A stretch of DNA of 64,000 nt from Luteibacter aegosomaticola (GCF_023078475.1 NZ_CP095741.1:992001-1056000); one strand, 5' to 3'; shown: positions 26,856 to 34,875, numbered from the stretch's first letter. Notes: a model not told the origin generated them from the letters alone. Translations and numbers: made by a program.

Positions 26856-27923
26856 CTAGTTTTTCCGGGTGAGTGGCAGGACGCGCTCACGCAGTACCTT
26901 GTATTCCGCATCCACGACATCCTGGTTCGGGTCGTGGCCCGCGTGTTCGACCAGCACCCAGCCTTTTTCCGGTGCTTTGATCTGATCGTAATAGCGTCGC
27001 GCCACATCGGTGGTCGCAAGGAGATCGTGCTTGCCCTCGATCAGGAAGACCGGGATGGCGAATTCGGTGCCGAGTGCCGGCAGGTTCGCGTGGGCCAGCA
27101 TGCCATCGCCATGCAGGCCCACGAAGTTGATGAAGGAATAGTCCTCACCGTTCGTGTAATCCTCCTGCGCCTTCGGCGTCGCGTATTCCGGCGCGATCGT
27201 CCAGTGTGCGGGGGGCGGCGTGGTGACCTTGGCCTCGTACGCGCGGATGACGCGGCGCACCTTGCCGAAGCTACGCGGGTCCGTCCACGGCGGCGTGCCC
27301 ACTTGCTTAAGCACATCCAGCGAAGGCTGGTCGTGCGCCGCCAATGCCAGGGCCATGAGCTGCTTGTAGCTCTCGGCCTGGTTCTCCAGTGAGTTCACTA
27401 CTTGCGATGTGCCGACATACGCGTAGAAGAGATCCGGACGGGCCTTCGCCATGTAGACGCCGAGGATCGAGCCCCATGAGCTACCCCACAGGATGACCTT
27501 GGGCTTGCCGTATCGGTGGGCAAGGTATTCGGCCAGCTCGTTACCATCCTGCGCCATCTTCTCGATGGTGAGCGTTTCGCCCTCTGCCGGCGGGCTGCGG
27601 CCGTAGGTCATACCCGCGCCGCGCTGGTCCCACTGGACGACGATGAAGTCTTTCGACCACGCGCCGTACATCGCATCGGAAAGCGGGCTGAGCGGATTGC
27701 CGGGGCCCCCGCTGATGAAGAGGACGACGGGGTTGGCGCAACTGTCGCCTTTGGCGGTGACCCACTGCTCGATGCCGCCGATACGTATGAATTCCGCACT
27801 GTCGACCTTGCCGGGTTTGCCTTTGCACGCGGCCGCAAGCGGCACGTCGCTATTGGCGTGTGCCATGGGTGCCACGTTCGCAAGGGCAATGCACAGTGCC
27901 CCCAGCATCGCTGCTTTCTTCAT
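26856..27923 (-). CDS. Alpha/beta hydrolase, prolyl-aminopeptidase-like, exported
   Basis: A 355-residue protein with signal peptide (MKKAAMLGALCIALANVAPM AHA) and a prolyl-iminopeptidase-like alpha/beta hydrolase: oxyanion FISGGPGNPLSP, WDQRGAGMTYGRSP, nucleophile WGSSWGSILGV (GxSxG), Asp in IEGKHDLLATTDV and His in VEHAGHDPN. It probably cleaves small peptides or esters in the periplasm. The start at 27923 follows GGGGGGAACGGG; the open frame upstream overlaps argO and is not real. Confidence 0.87.
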   Translation of the reverse strand: MKKAAMLGALCIALANVAPMAHANSDVPLAAACKGKPGKVDSAEFIRIGGIEQWVTAKGDSCANPVVLFISGGPGNPLSPLSDAMYGAWSKDFIVVQWDQRGAGMTYGRSPPAEGETLTIEKMAQDGNELAEYLAHRYGKPKVILWGSSWGSILGVYMAKARPDLFYAYVGTSQVVNSLENQAESYKQLMALALAAHDQPSLDVLKQVGTPPWTDPRSFGKVRRVIRAYEAKVTTPPPAHWTIAPEYATPKAQEDYTNGEDYSFINFVGLHGDGMLAHANLPALGTEFAIPVFLIEGKHDLLATTDVARRYYDQIKAPEKGWVLVEHAGHDPNQDVVDAEYKVLRERVLPLTRKN

Positions 27924-27976
27924 CCCGTTCCCCCCGGGCGGCCATGGGGCCGCGGATGCTGGAATGTAGCCGAATC

Positions 27977-28594
27977 TCAGTGCAGTGGGCGAACGAGCAG
28001 GACGACACAGAGCAACAGCATGAAAAGGGCGACTGCCGCATCCATGACTCGCCACGCGGTGGGGTTGCGGAACACGGGCGTCAGCAGCCGTGCGCCGTAA
28101 CCGAGGGCGAGGAACCAGGTGATGCTCGCCGCGCAGGCCCCGGCCGCGAAGACCCAGCGCAGCGCGCCGGGATAGCCCGTCGACAGGCTGCCGAGCAGGA
28201 TCATGGTGTCGAGGTAGACGTGTGGATTGAGAAAGGTAAAGGCGAGGCAGGCGAGGGCGGCCTTGTACCAGGCCGGCTGGCTGCTCCCGTCCGGGGCCAT
28301 GCCACCGCCACCGCGCCAGGCGCGCTGGGCGGCCATGAGTGCATAGACGGCAAGAAAGGCTGCGCCGCCGAAGCGCAGGCCCTGGAGTAGCCATGGCGCA
28401 CGCTCCACGAGTGCACCGATACCGGCGACGCCAAGCAGGATGAGCAACAGGTCGCTGGTGGCACAGATCGCCACGATGACACCGACGTGCGAGCGTTGCA
28501 GGCCCTGGCGCAGGACAAAGGCGTTCTGGGCGCCGATGGCCATGATGAGTCCGGCGCTGGCCAGGAAGCCGGCGAGAGCGGTGGTGAGGTACAT
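27977..28594 (-). CDS. argO: LysE/ArgO family amino-acid exporter
   Basis: A 205-residue inner-membrane exporter with about six membrane segments and the LysE-family signature MAIGAQNAFVLRQGLQRSH near the N-terminus and AFTFLNPHVYLDTMILLG in the middle. ArgO exports arginine (and canavanine) and is activated by ArgP. It lies divergent from an argP-like gene, the standard arrangement that supports the call. The start at 28594 follows CTGGAAG. Confidence 0.9.
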   Translation of the reverse strand: MYLTTALAGFLASAGLIMAIGAQNAFVLRQGLQRSHVGVIVAICATSDLLLILLGVAGIGALVERAPWLLQGLRFGGAAFLAVYALMAAQRAWRGGGGMAPDGSSQPAWYKAALACLAFTFLNPHVYLDTMILLGSLSTGYPGALRWVFAAGACAASITWFLALGYGARLLTPVFRNPTAWRVMDAAVALFMLLLCVVLLVRPLH

Positions 28595-28672
28595 GAAGGT
28601 GCTTCCAGGAAACGGATGGCCAAATGGTGGGGGATGGCATGGCATTAGACAAACTAAAGATCCTTACGCCAC

Positions 28673-28687
28673 GTTAGCTTTGCTAAC
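28673..28687. promoter_or_regulatory. Palindrome between argO and argP, candidate ArgP site
   Basis: A perfect palindrome GTTAGCTTTGCTAAC fits the LysR-type T-N11-A rule (TTAGCTTTGCTAA) and lies between the divergent argO and argP starts, eight bases before the argP ATG. It is a candidate regulatory site for ArgP, inferred from position and symmetry only. Confidence 0.55.
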
Positions 28688-28695
28688 CTCGGGTC

Positions 28696-29598
28696 ATGGA
28701 TCTCCTGCACCCCCAGCTTTCGGCCTTCGCCGCCATCATCGAAGAAGGTACCTTCGAGGCGGCAGCACGCCGGCTGGCCGTTACCCCCTCGGCGGTCTCT
28801 CAGAGAATCAAGGCGCTGGAAGACCGCCTTGGCCAGGTGCTGGTCGTGCGGCAGGCCCCGTGCAAGCCCACGGCGGCTGGTGAGCGCCTGCTGCTTCGCC
28901 TGCGCCCCATGCAGGCGCTGGAAGCTGAAGCGATGGTGGATTTCCTGCCGGAGGAGGCTCGCGAATCTGTATCACGGCCCATCGCAATCGCAGTGAACGA
29001 CGATTCGCTGCATACGTGGGTGCTCACGGCGCTGGCCGCCCTACACGACCGGTACGGATACTTCTTCGACGTGCGCGTCGATGACCAGGACCATACGTTG
29101 GATCACCTGCGGCAAGGCAGCGTGCTCGGTGCCATCACGTCCGAGCGCAAGCCGTTGCAGGGCTGTAACGTCTATCCGCTGGGGCGTATGCGCTACCACG
29201 CGATTGCCTCGCCCAGCTTTGCGCGAAAGCACTTTCGAGAGGGGATGGACGCAGAATCGCTTGCGACGGCTCCCATGATCGTGTTTAACCGAAAGGACGA
29301 GCTGCAGTGGCGCTACGTGCGTCGCGTGACCAGGGCGCAACTTGCGCCGCCTATTCACTATCTACCCACGTCAACGGGCTTCGTCGAAGCGGCGGCGCGT
29401 GGGCTCGGCTGGTGTCTGGCGACCGACTCGTTGTTCCAGCCTGCGCTGCAGGCGGGCGAGGTCGTCATTGTGGACAAGCACCGGACGCTGGATGTCCCGC
29501 TTTACTGGCAGTGTGCGGCGGTCCGGTCCAGCACGCTGCAGCGGATTGGCGCCTCGTTTGTCGAGGTAGCTGGTCGCCTGCTCGCTCATTCGACGTAA
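28696..29598 (+). CDS. argP: LysR-type regulator ArgP (IciA)
   Basis: A 300-residue LysR-type regulator: N-terminal winged helix-turn-helix (GTFEAAARRLAVTPSAVSQRIKALEDRLG, about residues 18-46) with the ArgP-like start MDLLHPQLSAFAAIIEEG, and a C-terminal effector domain (STGFVEAAARGLGWCLATDS). ArgP activates argO in response to arginine and is blocked by lysine. Orientation opposite argO supports the call. Confidence 0.9.
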   Translation: MDLLHPQLSAFAAIIEEGTFEAAARRLAVTPSAVSQRIKALEDRLGQVLVVRQAPCKPTAAGERLLLRLRPMQALEAEAMVDFLPEEARESVSRPIAIAVNDDSLHTWVLTALAALHDRYGYFFDVRVDDQDHTLDHLRQGSVLGAITSERKPLQGCNVYPLGRMRYHAIASPSFARKHFREGMDAESLATAPMIVFNRKDELQWRYVRRVTRAQLAPPIHYLPTSTGFVEAAARGLGWCLATDSLFQPALQAGEVVIVDKHRTLDVPLYWQCAAVRSSTLQRIGASFVEVAGRLLAHST

Positions 29599-29600
29599 TA

Positions 29601-29699
29601 TGTCAATGTTCGTTGACATTTTAAATATGTTGGCGTTCGGAGACATATGGACAATGTCAGCGAACAGTGACATTCTAGTAATGTCGCCGATCGTTGACA
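29601..29699. promoter_or_regulatory. Four palindromic operators upstream of hipBA
   Basis: Four 18-bp imperfect palindromes of the form TGTC-N10-GACA lie at 29601, 29628, 29655 and 29682: TGTCAATGTTCGTTGACA, TGTTGGCGTTCGGAGACA, TGTCAGCGAACAGTGACA and TGTCGCCGATCGTTGACA. Their start-to-start distance is exactly 27 bp each time. They fill the gap before the hipB start (29710). By analogy with E. coli hipBA, where HipB binds several palindromic operators, these are the likely HipB/HipBA autoregulatory sites. Confidence 0.85.
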
Positions 29700-29709
29700 T
29701 AGGATTCCC

Positions 29710-30072
29710 ATGCCTGCCGTCCGCACCCCTTCGGACCTTGGTCTAGCTTTGCGCAGCGGCCGTCGCGCCCTTAAATGGGATCAAGCGACGCTCGCCCGGC
29801 GGATCGGCGTTTCCCGCCAGTGGGTCATTGATATTGAGAAGGGTAAGCCGCGCGCTGAGTTGGAGCTCGTCATGCGAGCGCTTCATGCCGTCGGGCTTAC
29901 GGTCATGGTCGAGGGGACGCGGGCGCCAAACCTCGCTAGCCGCAAAGATGCCGAGCCTCTGGCTACCGCAAACGAGATCGTACGTAGGTTCGATGCCGCG
30001 GGGGAGACCCAGGGTGATTCGCCTTTGCCGATCCTAAAGCGCTTGGCGGTCGCCCGCCGTAAGGACAAATAA
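29710..30072 (+). CDS. hipB: HipB-like antitoxin, XRE-family regulator
   Basis: A 120-residue protein with a helix-turn-helix of the XRE/Cro family (LGLALRSGRRALKWDQATLARRIGVSRQWVIDIEKGK, about residues 10-45) and a basic C-terminal tail (KRLAVARRKDK). It would bind the four operators just upstream and neutralise HipA. The stop overlaps the hipA start by one base (TAATG), so the pair is cotranslated. Confidence 0.9.
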   Translation: MPAVRTPSDLGLALRSGRRALKWDQATLARRIGVSRQWVIDIEKGKPRAELELVMRALHAVGLTVMVEGTRAPNLASRKDAEPLATANEIVRRFDAAGETQGDSPLPILKRLAVARRKDK

Positions 30073-31364
30073 TGGCGCTCGTCGTTTTGCTGCGCGATTC
30101 CACCGTCGGCCATCTTTCGACGGACCGCGAAGGGCATGCTCACTTCGCGTACGACGAAGCATGGCGACAGCGTGATGACGCGATCCCACTTTCGTTGAGC
30201 CTCCCACTTGCCTCACGAGAACACGCGTGGCGTACCGTCGAGGCTGTTATCTGGGGCCTCTTGCCTGATAACGAGCGCGTGCTGCAATCGTGGGGCAGGC
30301 AGTTCCATGTTTCCCCGCGCAATGCGGTGGCGTTGCTGTCACATGTCGGCGAAGACTGCGCCGGAGCGGTCCAGTTCATCCCGACCGCGCGTCTCGACGC
30401 CGTGCTGGAAGGTCGTCAGGACGGTATTCATTGGTTGACTGAATCTGAACTGGCCGAGCGTCTACGCCTCTTGCGTGATGATGCCGGTGCCATGCGTCGC
30501 AGCACCGACCAGGGCCAGTTCAGCCTGCCAGGCGCCCAGCCGAAAATGGCGCTGCTCGGTCAGGATGGGCAGTGGGGTATCCCCTCGGGACGAATCCCAA
30601 CGACGCATATTCTCAAGCCTCCCACGGGTGCCTACCTGGGCTATGCCCAAAACGAACATTTCTGTCTCCAGCTTGCTACTGCCGTGGGCTTTCGTACGTG
30701 CCGTTCCAGCATCCTGCGCGCTGAAGATGAGTTAGCCATATGCGTTGAACGGTATGACCGCAACTTCGTCGGCGGCCGGTGGCAGCGCCTGCATCAGGAA
30801 GATATGTGCCAGGCGCTCGGCGTAAGGCCCGAGGCAAAATATCAAAACGAAGGAGGCCCCTCGCCTCAGGATATCGACCACCTTCTCCGGAATTATTCCG
30901 TGGAGCAAGACGAAGACCGGCTCGCGTTCTTCTCTGCCCTGGTGTTCAACTGGCTCATTGGGGGATCCGATGCGCACGCCAAGAATTACTCGTTGCTCCT
31001 GGGTGCGCAACAAACCGCGCGACTGGCACCGCTCTATGACATTTCAAGCTCGCTTCCTTACCCGACGATCAATCGCCGAAAGATGAAGCTCGCGATGAAA
31101 ATTGGCTCTGCCTACCGTTGGCACGACATACGCCTCGCCGACTGGATCAACCAGGCTGACCTCATGGGTGTCGATGAGGAGGAGTGCCGAGCAATATTGG
31201 AAGGTGTTGCTGAAGGATTGCCTGATCTCGCATCACAGGTCGCACAAGCTGTCGCGCAGGACGATATGCATCACCCAGTTGTCGACAGAATGGTCGACGA
31301 GATTGCGGCATCGTCAGCAACCTGCGCCAAAATGTTGATCGGCGCCGCGCTCAGCCAAACGTAA
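30072..31364 (+). CDS. hipA: HipA-like serine/threonine kinase toxin
   Basis: A 430-residue HipA-fold kinase. Ser151 in QFSLPGAQPKMAL matches the autophosphorylated Ser150 of E. coli HipA. TTHILKPP (Lys182) and ERYDR match ATP-site motifs, GGSDAHAKNYS holds the catalytic Asp300, and LYDISSS the metal-binding Asp323. All key residues are present, so it should be active. E. coli HipA phosphorylates glutamyl-tRNA synthetase and causes persistence; the target here is unproven. Its stop overlaps the end of the convergent TlpA-like gene. Confidence 0.92.
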   Translation: MALVVLLRDSTVGHLSTDREGHAHFAYDEAWRQRDDAIPLSLSLPLASREHAWRTVEAVIWGLLPDNERVLQSWGRQFHVSPRNAVALLSHVGEDCAGAVQFIPTARLDAVLEGRQDGIHWLTESELAERLRLLRDDAGAMRRSTDQGQFSLPGAQPKMALLGQDGQWGIPSGRIPTTHILKPPTGAYLGYAQNEHFCLQLATAVGFRTCRSSILRAEDELAICVERYDRNFVGGRWQRLHQEDMCQALGVRPEAKYQNEGGPSPQDIDHLLRNYSVEQDEDRLAFFSALVFNWLIGGSDAHAKNYSLLLGAQQTARLAPLYDISSSLPYPTINRRKMKLAMKIGSAYRWHDIRLADWINQADLMGVDEEECRAILEGVAEGLPDLASQVAQAVAQDDMHHPVVDRMVDEIAASSATCAKMLIGAALSQT

Positions 31365-32379
31365 ATGAGTACGCCTGCGCACCCTGATCGAGGAATTCGA
31401 TCTGGAACACGTGATCGCCAATGGGCGGCGTCTGGCGGATCAGCTGGTACATGCGCGGCTCGTCGAGCCTGCCGATGCCGTTCGCGTCGGTGTCCACTCC
31501 ATGGGCAGCGCCGGGCGGCTTGCCGTCGATCGTGACGCGAAAGCGTATCGGCTTCCCCGGGTTCGCCGGGCCGAGAACCAGATGCAGGTCGCGCGAGTGG
31601 AACGTGTAGCGGATCTTCCCGCTGGCCTCGGTCGAGGTGGCGGCCTCGCGCGCGATCGACCAGCCGCCACTGAGCGCCCAGTCGTTCAGCCCCAGACGGG
31701 CTGGCGCTTCGTAGCGATGGGCCTGGTCCCGGACCACACCGCCGGGTGACGCGAAGCGCTCGGTGCGGGCGTATCCCGTGTAGGTTTCCGGCGAGTGTTC
31801 GTCGTCCACGTCCGCCGGGGCCTCGGCGCCGACGCCTGTGGGATCGACAAGTGGCCCATCGCTCGGCGCATTTCCCGCTTCCTCGAGCAGCTTGCGGATC
31901 ACAAGCTCTGACTTATCGTAATTTCCTTCGCCGAACTCCACGTGGCGCACCTTGCCGGCGGCGTCGATGAAGTAGAGGGCAGGCCAGTACTCGTTGTTAA
32001 AGGCGTCCCATACCTTGTGGTCGCTATCGATAGCGACGGGATAATTCACCGTATAGCGAGCCAGCGCACGACGGATGTTGGCTGGGTCGCGCTCGAAGCC
32101 GAATTCCGGGGAGTGCACGCCGATGACGACCAGTCCCTGTTTCCGGTACTTCTCCGCCCAGGCGCGTACATAGGGCACCTGGCGGAGTGAGTTAATGCAG
32201 GAGTACGTCCAGAAATTCACCACGACCACTTTCCCGCGCAGGTCTGCGCTGGCAACGGGCTGGGCATTGAGCCAACCCGTTGCCCCGTCGAACGGGGGAG
32301 CCGCACCCGCACGGGCGTGCCCATGCACAGCCATGGCCGCGAGGCCGGCCAGCAATGCAAGCGAAGGGAGGTGTTTCAT
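31351..32379 (-). CDS. TlpA/DipZ-like thioredoxin-fold protein with CxxS site
   Basis: A 342-residue exported protein with signal peptide (MKHLPSLALLAGLAAMAVHG HARA). A thioredoxin domain (VVVNFWTYSCINSLRQVPYV; VVIGVHSPEFGFERD; EYWPALYFIDAAG) is followed by a C-terminal beta domain (YTFHSRDLHLVLGPANPGKP; HGVDTDANGIGRL), as in the periplasmic part of DipZ-like proteins. The family active site is CINC; here the second Cys is Ser (codon at 32188-32190), leaving a single thiol. It may act as a monothiol or isomerase-like protein. Confidence 0.85.
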   Translation of the reverse strand: MKHLPSLALLAGLAAMAVHGHARAGAAPPFDGATGWLNAQPVASADLRGKVVVVNFWTYSCINSLRQVPYVRAWAEKYRKQGLVVIGVHSPEFGFERDPANIRRALARYTVNYPVAIDSDHKVWDAFNNEYWPALYFIDAAGKVRHVEFGEGNYDKSELVIRKLLEEAGNAPSDGPLVDPTGVGAEAPADVDDEHSPETYTGYARTERFASPGGVVRDQAHRYEAPARLGLNDWALSGGWSIAREAATSTEASGKIRYTFHSRDLHLVLGPANPGKPIRFRVTIDGKPPGAAHGVDTDANGIGRLDEPRMYQLIRQTPPIGDHVFQIEFLDQGAQAYSFTFG

Positions 32380-32527
32380 GACCGGGCTCCGGGTTTCTTC
32401 TGGGGCGTCGGGTAGGATCTCAGTCCTGGCAACCTGCATCGATTGCACCTAGGTATCGGTGGTCACCGAAACGCCGCCGCCTTGCGCTACGCTTGCACCT
32501 CCCATCCTTCCCGCCGGAGGTTGTCCC

Positions 32528-32914
32528 ATGAAGCGTGTCACCGGTATTGGCGGTATTTTCTTCAAGGCGAAAGACCCCAAGGCACTGCAGGCCTGGTACA
32601 AGACCCACCTGGGTGTCGATGTGCAGTCTTGGGGTGGCGCGACATTCGATTGGAAGGATGACGACGGCAACCCCGTCGGGGGGACCACGGCCTGGTTCAT
32701 CGGCTCGCTGGATGAAGGCCCCTACGACCCGGGCACCGCCAACTTCATGGTCAATTACCGGGTGGCCGATGTGCACGCCCTGGTGAAGGCCCTGCGCGAA
32801 GAGGGTTGCAACGTCCTCGAGAAGATCGACGAATCCGAGTTCGGCAAGTTCGCCTGGGTGATCGACGCCGAGGGGAACAAGGTGGAGCTTTGGGAACCGC
32901 CCGCAGGCGGATAA
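32528..32914 (+). CDS. VOC family protein
   Basis: A 128-residue vicinal-oxygen-chelate protein: VTGIGGIFFKAKDPKALQAW, TFDWKDDDGNPVGGTTAWFIG and FAWVIDAEGNKVELWEPPAG. The last motif, with its Glu ligand, is the usual C-terminal strand of glyoxalase-like proteins. The start follows CCGGAGGTTGTCCC. It ends 18 bases before the run of small overlapping genes and may be the first gene of that transcript. Confidence 0.88.
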   Translation: MKRVTGIGGIFFKAKDPKALQAWYKTHLGVDVQSWGGATFDWKDDDGNPVGGTTAWFIGSLDEGPYDPGTANFMVNYRVADVHALVKALREEGCNVLEKIDESEFGKFAWVIDAEGNKVELWEPPAGG

Positions 32915-32932
32915 TCAAACAGGGAGGAGTTC

Positions 32933-33034
32933 ATGTTCGGCGCTCAATCAGATCAGCGTTCAGATGCCGATGGCAAGGTCGTGAAGCCCGTCGCTGCGGA
33001 CCCCGCCATGTCAAAGCGTCGAGTAGGCCCATGA
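32933..33034 (+). CDS. 33-residue small protein (candidate)
   Basis: A short frame, MFGAQSDQRSDADGKVVKPV then AADPAMSKRRVGP, preceded by a near-ideal ribosome site (AGGGAGGAGTTC). It is hydrophilic with a basic end. Its TGA stop overlaps the ATG of the next gene (ATGA), so even if the peptide itself is unimportant it could couple translation into the small-gene chain. No family recognised. Confidence 0.55.
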   Translation: MFGAQSDQRSDADGKVVKPVAADPAMSKRRVGP

Positions 33035-33267
33035 CAAACCATCAGCGAATCGCCGCACTGATTCTTCGGCTTATTGGTGCACTCTGGACGTTGTTCTTCG
33101 TCTTTGTATGGAGTGTCTATCTGGTCGAAACTGCCCTGGGTGTCGAAGTCCAGCACTATCCCCTGCACACGGTGATCGGCAATGTTGGCTATATGGTCTT
33201 CGGCCTTCTGGTGATCTTCGTGGCGAAGCCACTGGTGCGGATGATGGGCCGGGGACTCGAACAATGA
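33031..33267 (+). CDS. Small two-segment membrane protein
   Basis: A 78-residue protein, MTNHQRIAALILRLIGALW..., with two predicted membrane segments (about 8-30 and 47-67: VIGNVGYMVFGLLVIFVAKP) and a basic end (LVRMMGRGLEQ). It overlaps the preceding frame and the following frame by four bases each (ATGA). I recognise no family. Confidence 0.65.
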   Translation: MTNHQRIAALILRLIGALWTLFFVFVWSVYLVETALGVEVQHYPLHTVIGNVGYMVFGLLVIFVAKPLVRMMGRGLEQ

Positions 33268-33374
33268 AAAAGGAGGTTTGGCTTGGCGGGAGTGGGGCAA
33301 GTCGGAAATATGGGATGCCGAAGGTTACGATAGTTGTTGCTGTCGCCGAAGATTCGCCAGGACATGCCGCATGA
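33264..33374 (+). CDS. 36-residue small protein (candidate)
   Basis: A short frame, MKKEVWLGGSGASRKYGMPK then VTIVVAVAEDSPGHAA, linked by ATGA overlaps to the gene before (33264-33267) and the gene after (33371-33374). A strong AGGAGG at 33271 lies inside it with no well-spaced ATG after it. The frame is short enough to be chance; the exact double overlap argues for translation. Confidence 0.4.
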   Translation: MKKEVWLGGSGASRKYGMPKVTIVVAVAEDSPGHAA

Positions 33375-33706
33375 CTGATGATATGGAAGACTGGCTAATA
33401 GAGGTGGGTGACTACGTCATTCAAAAGAAGGCCAACGTTGGACTCGATGGCCTGTCAACTATTGAAGTGGCCATCTATGCCATGTGGGTGGTTGACTATT
33501 CCGTGCGCAACTCTGGAACCCTTTTCCCGATGACCGAGTTGTATCCGGAGGCTTTGGAAAAGCTTGCCGCGTTCGCAGCAGATAATCACCTAGAGGCACT
33601 GAATGCCCTCGCGTCGGCTGAGTGCGACGATGAGGCGTACGGTGATGTTTTCTACCAGTGGTTTGAGTTGGCGACTTTGGAGTTAAAGCACCTGCATAGC
33701 CGGTGA
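33371..33706 (+). CDS. Hypothetical acidic protein
   Basis: A 111-residue soluble, mostly helical, acidic protein: MTDDMEDWLIEVGDYVIQKK, VAIYAMWVVDYSVRNSGTLF, LAAFAADNHLEALNALASAE, FYQWFELATLELKHLHSR. No domain recognised. It overlaps neighbours on both sides: ATGA with the 36-residue frame and GTGA with the 31-residue frame. Confidence 0.7.
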   Translation: MTDDMEDWLIEVGDYVIQKKANVGLDGLSTIEVAIYAMWVVDYSVRNSGTLFPMTELYPEALEKLAAFAADNHLEALNALASAECDDEAYGDVFYQWFELATLELKHLHSR

Positions 33707-33798
33707 ACCAGTGTCCGGCTCTGAGTCGAATGATCGTTGCGTCGCTGGGGACACTGGCAGTGGGCGTCGTGGCTGCCGCTGCCTGGCTGGCGCACTGA
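33703..33798 (+). CDS. 31-residue membrane microprotein (candidate)
   Basis: Starting with the GTG inside the previous gene's stop (GTGA), this frame reads MNQCPALSRM then IVASLGTLAVGVVAAAAWLA H: one clean membrane helix of about 19 residues after a polar, Arg-containing start, like known bacterial membrane microproteins. It ends 34 bases before the next gene's GTG. An internal ATG at codon 10 could also serve as start. Confidence 0.5.
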   Translation: MNQCPALSRMIVASLGTLAVGVVAAAAWLAH

Positions 33799-33832
33799 AC
33801 ATGACCATGCGTAGGATGAGGGAGGAGATGTT

Positions 33833-34348
33833 GTGGTGATCAGTGTGATCAGCCTGCTTGTCTACCTTGGTGCGGCCGCAGGCATGTACCTGATTCTTCG
33901 GTTCATCCAGCGCAACATACAAAGGCTTCCTATCGACGGCCGTAGTGTCTTTGGCTACGCAAAAAGCACCGTCGTCACACTCCTGGTTTTTTCATCGGTG
34001 CCAGGCATCCTCCTTGCCACCGCAACGCCAAAAATTCGACACCCGCTCGGGTCGAACATCGAGATTGCGGTATTCGCATGCGTTTTCGCCGTCATGCTGA
34101 ATTACACCAGTCTCTATCGCGTCGTGATCAGCGACGTCTCCGTCAAAGTGGGTGCCTACAGGCTTAAAGCGGTGGAGTTCAAAGACATTGTGCGCGTCAC
34201 GTATTTCCTTGGTACGCGATCATCGGTGGTCAGGGTTTATGAGGAAGGCGGGCGTCGCGTAGCGTTCTCAAACCAGATCCCGGGCTTCCGGGATTGCTTC
34301 AACCAGCTGAAGGCGCGCCTACCTGCACGAATTCAGGTCGAGTACTAG
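33833..34348 (+). CDS. Hypothetical membrane protein with PH-like C-domain
   Basis: A 171-residue protein with membrane segments at about residues 1-24 (VISVISLLVYLGAAAGMYLI), 45-65 (VVTLLVFSSVPGILLATATP) and 78-97. A C-terminal beta-rich domain (VSVKVGAYRLKAVEFKDIVR; VVRVYEEGGRRVAFSNQIPG) may be a bacterial PH-like fold. The GTG start follows GAGGGAGGAG seven bases upstream, so it can be translated independently of the coupled genes before it. Confidence 0.7.
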   Translation: MVISVISLLVYLGAAAGMYLILRFIQRNIQRLPIDGRSVFGYAKSTVVTLLVFSSVPGILLATATPKIRHPLGSNIEIAVFACVFAVMLNYTSLYRVVISDVSVKVGAYRLKAVEFKDIVRVTYFLGTRSSVVRVYEEGGRRVAFSNQIPGFRDCFNQLKARLPARIQVEY

Positions 34349-34384
34349 CAGTCGCCCCGCGCCTTGAACGAATTCAACGGACGG

Positions 34385-34741
34385 CTAGCTGCACTGGCGG
34401 GCTGCGGTAATGAGGCGACGGCCGGTCGCCGCTTGCGGCGACTCTGTCCGAATGAGCACCAGGGACCTCAGGCGTCCATCGTTTCGGACATCAATCTCCG
34501 CCAGGTTGCCGGGCGTGGACGAATCCACTACGTGCATCTCGCGGTCGTCGCCTTTCGCGGCGGCGCTGCTCTGTGGGTACGTCTTCTGGACCACGGGCAG
34601 CAGGCACGCGACAAACGCGTCGGGGCTGCGTGTTGTGCTGAAGCTGGTGGTCGGCGAGGTACGGGTGACGGGTTCCCCAGCGGATACGAGGGTGGGAAGC
34701 CCCAGGCAAAGCAGTCCTGCAACGATCAATGTGCGCACCAT
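34385..34741 (-). CDS. Exported hypothetical protein
   Basis: A 118-residue protein with signal peptide MVRTLIVAGLLCLGLPTLVSAG. A small mature domain contains SPDAFVACLLPVVQKTYPQS and TGRRLITAARQCS; the two cysteines could form a disulfide. No family recognised. It converges on the membrane gene and is divergent from dusA. Confidence 0.7.
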   Translation of the reverse strand: MVRTLIVAGLLCLGLPTLVSAGEPVTRTSPTTSFSTTRSPDAFVACLLPVVQKTYPQSSAAAKGDDREMHVVDSSTPGNLAEIDVRNDGRLRSLVLIRTESPQAATGRRLITAARQCS

Positions 34742-34875
34742 GACTCTCCCTTGCGATTGGACGGCCGGCCGCTACCGTTGCGGCCGTCTCATGAGTGTGC
34801 TCGCAAAATGATGCGGCTGCCATTGGGGGGAGCGACGGACAAGCGCGCCCTCACCGGGGTTGCTAAAATACCCCG

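Noticed and set aside
29601..29699. 27-bp periodic repeats as a CRISPR array
   Set aside because: Each unit is an 18-bp palindrome with a 9-bp gap, only four units, lying directly before a helix-turn-helix autoregulator gene and with no cas genes; operators explain it better.
29371..29700. A reverse-strand frame reading four nine-residue repeats (starting MSTIGDITR)
   Set aside because: It is the translation of the 27-bp operator array (27 = 3 x 9) run into the reverse of argP; no ribosome site of note.
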